From contig DASUNJ010000226.1 of the NCBI GenBank assembly GCA_036277235.1, positions 1-9,163 of the forward strand: a DNA stretch of 9,163 bases. Direction: 5' to 3'. This document shows, in pieces, positions 6,598-9,163 of this stretch. Source of the DNA: DATMER01 sp036277235 (GTDB lineage Bacteria > Acidobacteriota > Thermoanaerobaculia > Multivoradales > UBA5704). Each line of letters starts with the position of its first letter. Within the stretch, counting starts at the first letter, position 1. The notes below the pieces were generated by a model, which saw nothing but the letters and a program-made list of their open reading frames with translations, made no database searches and was not told the origin of the DNA. Position numbers and translations under genes: made by a program.

Positions 6598-6604
6598 CCC
6601 GTCC

Positions 6605-7543
6605 GTGGCGCATCCTGACCTCCTGTACGCCCCCCACTACCGGGACGGCCGGTTCTTCTGCCCGTGGGGAGAGATCTCCCCGCGCTTCGGCGACCTGCTC
6701 AAGTGGAAGCTCTCCGGCAAGTCCTCCTACGACCGGAAGAAGCCCCTCCGGATCCCGGTGGTTGCGAACGACGGGGCCTATCTGAAGGACAGGAGCCAGC
6801 CGGTCTCCGTGACCTGGGTGGGGCATTCGACCTTCGCTGTCCAGGACGAGGGGGAGGTCTTCCTCACCGATCCCCACTGGGGACCCCGGGCCCTGGTGCC
6901 CCCGCGGCTGTCGCCGCCGGGCATCCCCCTGGCCTCGGTGCCGGAGGACGCGTTCGCGGTCCTCTCCCACAACCACTACGACCACCTGGACACCTGGACG
7001 GTCCGGCGCCTGCCCCCATCCATCCCCTGGTTCGCCCCCCTGGGGCTCGGGAAGTGGCTCCAGAATCACGGGCCGAGCCAGGTCACCGAGCTCGACTGGT
7101 GGCAGAGCGCCCGCCACGGGCGGTGGACCGTCACCTGCCTGCCCGCCCAGCACTGGTCCAACCGGATCGGCACGGAGCGCAACTCGACCCTCTGGTGCGG
7201 CTGGCTCCTCGACAACGGCTCCCGCCGCTACTACTACGCCGGCGACTCGGGCTATTTTCACGGTTTCGCCGAGATCGGCCGCCGGTTTGGCCCGATCGAC
7301 GTCGCTTTCATCCCCATCGGCGCCTACGAGCCACGCTGGTTCATGAAGCACCAACACATCGATCCCGCAGAAGCCCTGCAGGCTTTTCAGGATCTGGGCG
7401 CCCGCCACATGGTCCCCATGCACTGGGGGGCCTTCGACCTCACCGATGAGCCCGCGGACCGCGCACCCCATGTCCTGAAGGAAGCTGGAGCCGACCCGGA
7501 GCGGGTCCACGTCCTGGCCGTGGGAGGGCGCTGGCAGCCCTGA
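6605..7543 (+). CDS. metallo-beta-lactamase-fold hydrolase, NAPE-PLD/UlaG-like
   Basis: A 312-residue metallo-hydrolase. The N-terminal part (1-65) is an extension usual in the N-acyl-phosphatidylethanolamine phospholipase D-like group. The core begins VTWVGHSTFAV (69-79) and FLTDPHWGPRA (86-96). The metal-binding motif is SHNHYDHLD (121-129: H122, H124, D126, H127), followed by LPAQHWSNR (179-187, H183), YAGDSGY (211-217, D214) and PMHWGAF (271-277, H273), giving a full di-zinc set. The group includes phosphodiesterases acting on lipids or cyclic phosphate/lactone substrates, so lipid phosphodiesterase is the best guess but the substrate is not proven. No signal peptide is visible, so it is probably cytoplasmic. 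The GTG is the first possible start because an in-frame TAG lies just upstream (6587-6589). It is divergent to the PLP enzyme genes and only 22 nt before the SprT-like gene. Confidence 0.87.
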   Translation: MAHPDLLYAPHYRDGRFFCPWGEISPRFGDLLKWKLSGKSSYDRKKPLRIPVVANDGAYLKDRSQPVSVTWVGHSTFAVQDEGEVFLTDPHWGPRALVPPRLSPPGIPLASVPEDAFAVLSHNHYDHLDTWTVRRLPPSIPWFAPLGLGKWLQNHGPSQVTELDWWQSARHGRWTVTCLPAQHWSNRIGTERNSTLWCGWLLDNGSRRYYYAGDSGYFHGFAEIGRRFGPIDVAFIPIGAYEPRWFMKHQHIDPAEALQAFQDLGARHMVPMHWGAFDLTDEPADRAPHVLKEAGADPERVHVLAVGGRWQP

Positions 7544-7552
7544 AACCCGTGC

Positions 7553-7558
7553 TAGAGT
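7553..7558 (+). promoter_or_regulatory. candidate -10 box for a leaderless SprT-like transcript
   Basis: TAGAGT ends exactly 7 nt before the GTG at 7566, the same spacing as at the hydrolase gene. A CTGGCA hexamer (7531-7536) lies 16 nt upstream and could be a weak -35 box. The site falls inside the 22-bp gap after the hydrolase gene, so the SprT-like gene may have its own promoter despite the close spacing. The GAG within the box could alternatively be a poor ribosome site. Confidence 0.45.
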
Positions 7559-7565
7559 TGACTTC

Positions 7566-8453
7566 GTGAGGTCTTCCGCCCAGCCAGCTCCGCGGACCAG
7601 GCGAGAGGATCGCCGTGCGCCGGCCCGCCGTCCGGCCGCGGTCCCCAACCGTCCCGTCCAGCTCCCGCTCTTCGGCGAGGCCACACCCGCCCTCCCGGAG
7701 AGGCCCCGGCTGCTCCCCGGCCCGGACGCTCACCGGCTCCACCTGCTCCGGCGCCTCAACCGCTTCGCTGAAGGCCGCCTCAGCAACCTCAAGCTGACCG
7801 ACAACCGCCGCACCATCCTGACCGTCCGGCCGGCCGACCGGGCCCGGCTGGAGCTGCGCATCCACCATTCCTTCCTGGAGGCTCCCGAGGAGGTCCTGCG
7901 CGCCGTCGCCGATTTCGTGGGCAGCAGGAAGGGGAGCGAGCGCGCCCGCGAAGCTCTCAACCTGATCCGGGAGCACTTCTCCCGCCACAAGAGCGCCGCG
8001 GACCGCGTGCGGCGGACGGTGCTGAGGTCCGAGGGCTGCGCGCTCGACCTGCGGGAGCTGGTGGACGACCTCAACCGCCGCTACTTCGAGGACCGCCTCG
8101 CCGTGGACGTCACCTGGGGACGGGCAGCCTGCGGCGCCTGCCGGCGCGGGCGGGGGTCCAGCCTCCAGCTCGGCAGCTACTCGTACGAGGACAACCTGAT
8201 CCGCGTGCACCGGGTGCTGGACGACCCCGGGGTGCCGCGCTACGTGGTCGAGGCCGTGGTCCACCACGAGCTGCTGCACGCGGACATGCCGCCCGAGATC
8301 CGCAACGGGCGCCGCTTCTTCCACACGCCCGAGTTCCGCCAGAGAGAGCGCCAGTTCCGTCTCCTCGGCCGCGCCAACGCCTGGATCCAGGATCACCTGC
8401 CCGAGCTGCTCCGCGCGAGGCGCGAAGCCCAGCGGCGGCTGCGCAAGCGGTAG
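7566..8453 (+). CDS. SprT-like zinc metalloprotease with putative sliding-clamp binding motif
   Basis: A 295-residue protein. Residues 1-50 form a basic, Pro/Arg/Ala-rich, probably disordered tail that contains QLPLF (32-36), matching the bacterial beta-clamp binding consensus QL(S/D)LF apart from a Pro in the variable third position. Residues about 55-150 are a helical region I do not recognise. The SprT-like domain covers about 160-285, with the family-typical CRRGRGSSLQLGSYSY (192-207), the zinc motif HHELLH (233-238; H234, E235, H238) and FFHTPEF (251-257), where H253 is the likely third ligand. C189 and C192 form a CxxC just before the RRGRGSS segment. SprT/SPRTN-family proteins include proteases that remove DNA-protein crosslinks; bacterial members are poorly characterised. 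The GTG start is used because the -10 box sits just upstream and no better start is seen. It lies 22 nt after the hydrolase gene on the same strand. Confidence 0.82.
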   Translation: MRSSAQPAPRTRREDRRAPARRPAAVPNRPVQLPLFGEATPALPERPRLLPGPDAHRLHLLRRLNRFAEGRLSNLKLTDNRRTILTVRPADRARLELRIHHSFLEAPEEVLRAVADFVGSRKGSERAREALNLIREHFSRHKSAADRVRRTVLRSEGCALDLRELVDDLNRRYFEDRLAVDVTWGRAACGACRRGRGSSLQLGSYSYEDNLIRVHRVLDDPGVPRYVVEAVVHHELLHADMPPEIRNGRRFFHTPEFRQRERQFRLLGRANAWIQDHLPELLRARREAQRRLRKR

Positions 8454-8483
8454 AAACAATCTCCCTCCCTCGCTGACGCTGAA

Positions 8484-8514
8484 GGTCGAGCGGCAGGCTC
8501 CCAGGGTCGAGCGG
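8484..8514. repeat. short direct repeat GGTCGAGCGG (two copies)
   Basis: The 10-mer GGTCGAGCGG occurs at 8484-8493 and again at 8505-8514 with 21 bp periodicity, in non-coding sequence after the SprT-like gene. It is too short to name, and may be an edge of the dispersed element that follows. The rest of 8454-8536 holds nothing else I can recognise. Confidence 0.35.
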
Positions 8515-8536
8515 ATGCTGGAAGACCCCGCCCCAG

Positions 8537-8561
8537 CCCTCCCCCGCTACGCGGGAGAGGG
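8537..8561. repeat. inverted repeat, first unit of an intergenic REP-like element
   Basis: CCCTCCCCCGC (8537-8547) and GCGGGAGAGGG (8551-8561) pair at 10 of 11 positions around a TAC loop, forming a tight GC-rich hairpin. The pattern of CCCTCTCCC arms facing GGGAGAGGG arms is common in dispersed intergenic repeats of GC-rich bacteria. It follows the SprT-like gene and lacks a T tract, so it could act as a weak terminator or RNA-stabilising hairpin but is not a canonical one. Confidence 0.7.
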
Positions 8562-8584
8562 GGCCAGAGGGTTGAGGTCCGAAT

Positions 8585-8625
8585 CCCCCTCTCCCGGTCG
8601 GGCGGGCGTGCGATGGGAGAGGGGG
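8585..8625. repeat. inverted repeat, second unit of the intergenic REP-like element
   Basis: CCCCCTCTCCC (8585-8595) is perfectly complementary to GGGAGAGGGGG (8615-8625), with a 19-nt GC-rich loop. The right arm and what follows repeat the first unit: the 15-mer GGGAGAGGGGGCCAG is at 8553-8567 and 8615-8629, and both are followed by a GGGTTGAGG/GGGTGAGGGG-like end. The element finishes at 8640, directly against the stop codon of the M23 peptidase gene, so either strand's transcript from the two convergent genes would carry these hairpins at its 3' end. Confidence 0.75.
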
Positions 8626-8640
8626 CCAGGGGGTGAGGGG

Positions 8641-9163
8641 CTAGGGCTTGAAAGGCAAAGCCGGCCCCAGCTTGCGCGCGATGCGGTCCTGGATCCAGTG
8701 CGGGTCCCACCACTCGACCGGGGTCACGGCCAGCCCCTGGAGCAGCATGGTGAAGTGCAGGTGGTCGCCGCCGGCCAGGCCGGTCTGGCCCGAGCGGCCC
8801 AGCTCGTGGCCGCGCTCGACCATCTGCCCCTCCTGCACTCCGATCGACGACAGGTGCCCGTAGAGGCTCTGCAGCCCGTAGCCGTGGTCAATCACCACCG
8901 CGTTGCCGTAGATTCCGAAATACCTCGCCAGCACCACCTTGCCCCGGTTCGAGGCGCGGATGGCGTCGCGCTCCACCGAGGCCATGTCGAAGCCCAGATG
9001 GTCCTGCTGGTCCACCGGCTTGCCGTTGTACATGTAGGTCCGGCGGTCCGCGAAGGCGGCCGTGATGGCCGCGTTCATCATGGGGAGGAACGGCTGGGTC
9101 CAGAGGAACTTCTGCTCCGACTTCGCCCCCATCTCCTTGAGCTGCCGGGCGTTGATCTTGCGC
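8641..9163 (-). CDS. M23-family peptidoglycan endopeptidase (LytM domain), 5' end missing
   Basis: The frame is open from the right edge to a TAG at 8641-8643, giving 173 complete codons; an internal Met at 9132 is not taken as the start because coding continues above it (RKINARQLKEMG). The LytM/M23 zinc domain is complete. Counting from that Met: DHLGFD (44-49; H45 and D49 as zinc ligands), VVIDHGYGLQSLYGHLS (79-95, H93 catalytic) and GDHLHF (122-127; H126 zinc ligand, H124 catalytic). Such enzymes cut peptide cross-links in the cell wall, or, when inactive, recruit amidases; here all the key residues are present. The FADRRTYMYNG lead-in (27-37) matches the usual start of the domain. Upstream residues, probably a beta-rich N-terminal domain and an export signal, lie outside the window. 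It converges on the SprT-like gene, with the repeat element between. Confidence 0.9.
   Translation of the reverse strand, partial: RKINARQLKEMGAKSEQKFLWTQPFLPMMNAAITAAFADRRTYMYNGKPVDQQDHLGFDMASVERDAIRASNRGKVVLARYFGIYGNAVVIDHGYGLQSLYGHLSSIGVQEGQMVERGHELGRSGQTGLAGGDHLHFTMLLQGLAVTPVEWWDPHWIQDRIARKLGPALPFKP

Noticed and set aside
6584..8459. Two long minus-strand open frames (6584-7684 and 7440-8459) antisense to the hydrolase and SprT-like genes
   Set aside because: No recognisable motifs; they mirror strongly coding plus-strand frames.
8454..8640. CRISPR array or attachment site in the repeat region
   Set aside because: Two imperfect hairpin units with unequal spacing and no regular spacers, tRNA or integrase nearby.

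Overview
The window comes from a very GC-rich bacterial genome: codon third positions are almost always G or C, several genes start with GTG, and long spurious open frames lie antisense to the real genes. Gene content (M61 peptidase, SprT-like protease with a clamp-binding-like tail, MbtH, Sfp-type PPTase) and at least two genes with a -10-like hexamer exactly 7 nt before a GTG start would suit an Acidobacteriota- or Myxococcota-like organism. That placement is inference; there is no rRNA or other phylogenetic marker here.

Left edge (1-2117): the 5' end of an unrecognised gene leaves the window on the minus strand. Diverging from it is a secreted or periplasmic M61-family metallopeptidase with a C-terminal PDZ domain.

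Centre (2118-6559, minus strand, transcribed right to left): five genes in two tight blocks. First is a D-threonine aldolase/D-serine dehydratase-like PLP enzyme, followed at once by a group II PLP-dependent amino acid decarboxylase. After about 100 bp with its own promoter-like sequence and strong ribosome binding site come an MbtH-like protein, a type II thioesterase and an Sfp-type 4'-phosphopantetheinyl transferase. The last three are the standard helpers of a non-ribosomal peptide synthetase (NRPS): carrier-protein activation, adenylation-domain support and removal of misprimed acyl groups. No synthetase is in the window. The two PLP enzymes could supply or process an amino-acid building block, but that link rests only on position. 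The PPTase gene ends head-on against the M61 gene with no base between the stop codons.

Right (6605-8453, plus strand): a NAPE-PLD/UlaG-like metallo-beta-lactamase-fold hydrolase, then a SprT-like zinc metalloprotease whose basic N-terminal tail carries QLPLF, a match to the bacterial sliding-clamp binding consensus. Both appear to have promoters close to their GTG starts and may be leaderless.

Right edge (8454-9163): an intergenic region with two related GC-rich inverted repeats (a likely dispersed, REP-like element), then the 3' part of an M23-family peptidoglycan endopeptidase gene on the minus strand, cut by the window end.

Most worth a second look: the SprT-like protease with its clamp motif, which parallels eukaryotic SPRTN with its PCNA-binding box; the compact NRPS helper operon beside two PLP enzymes; and the leaderless-type starts.
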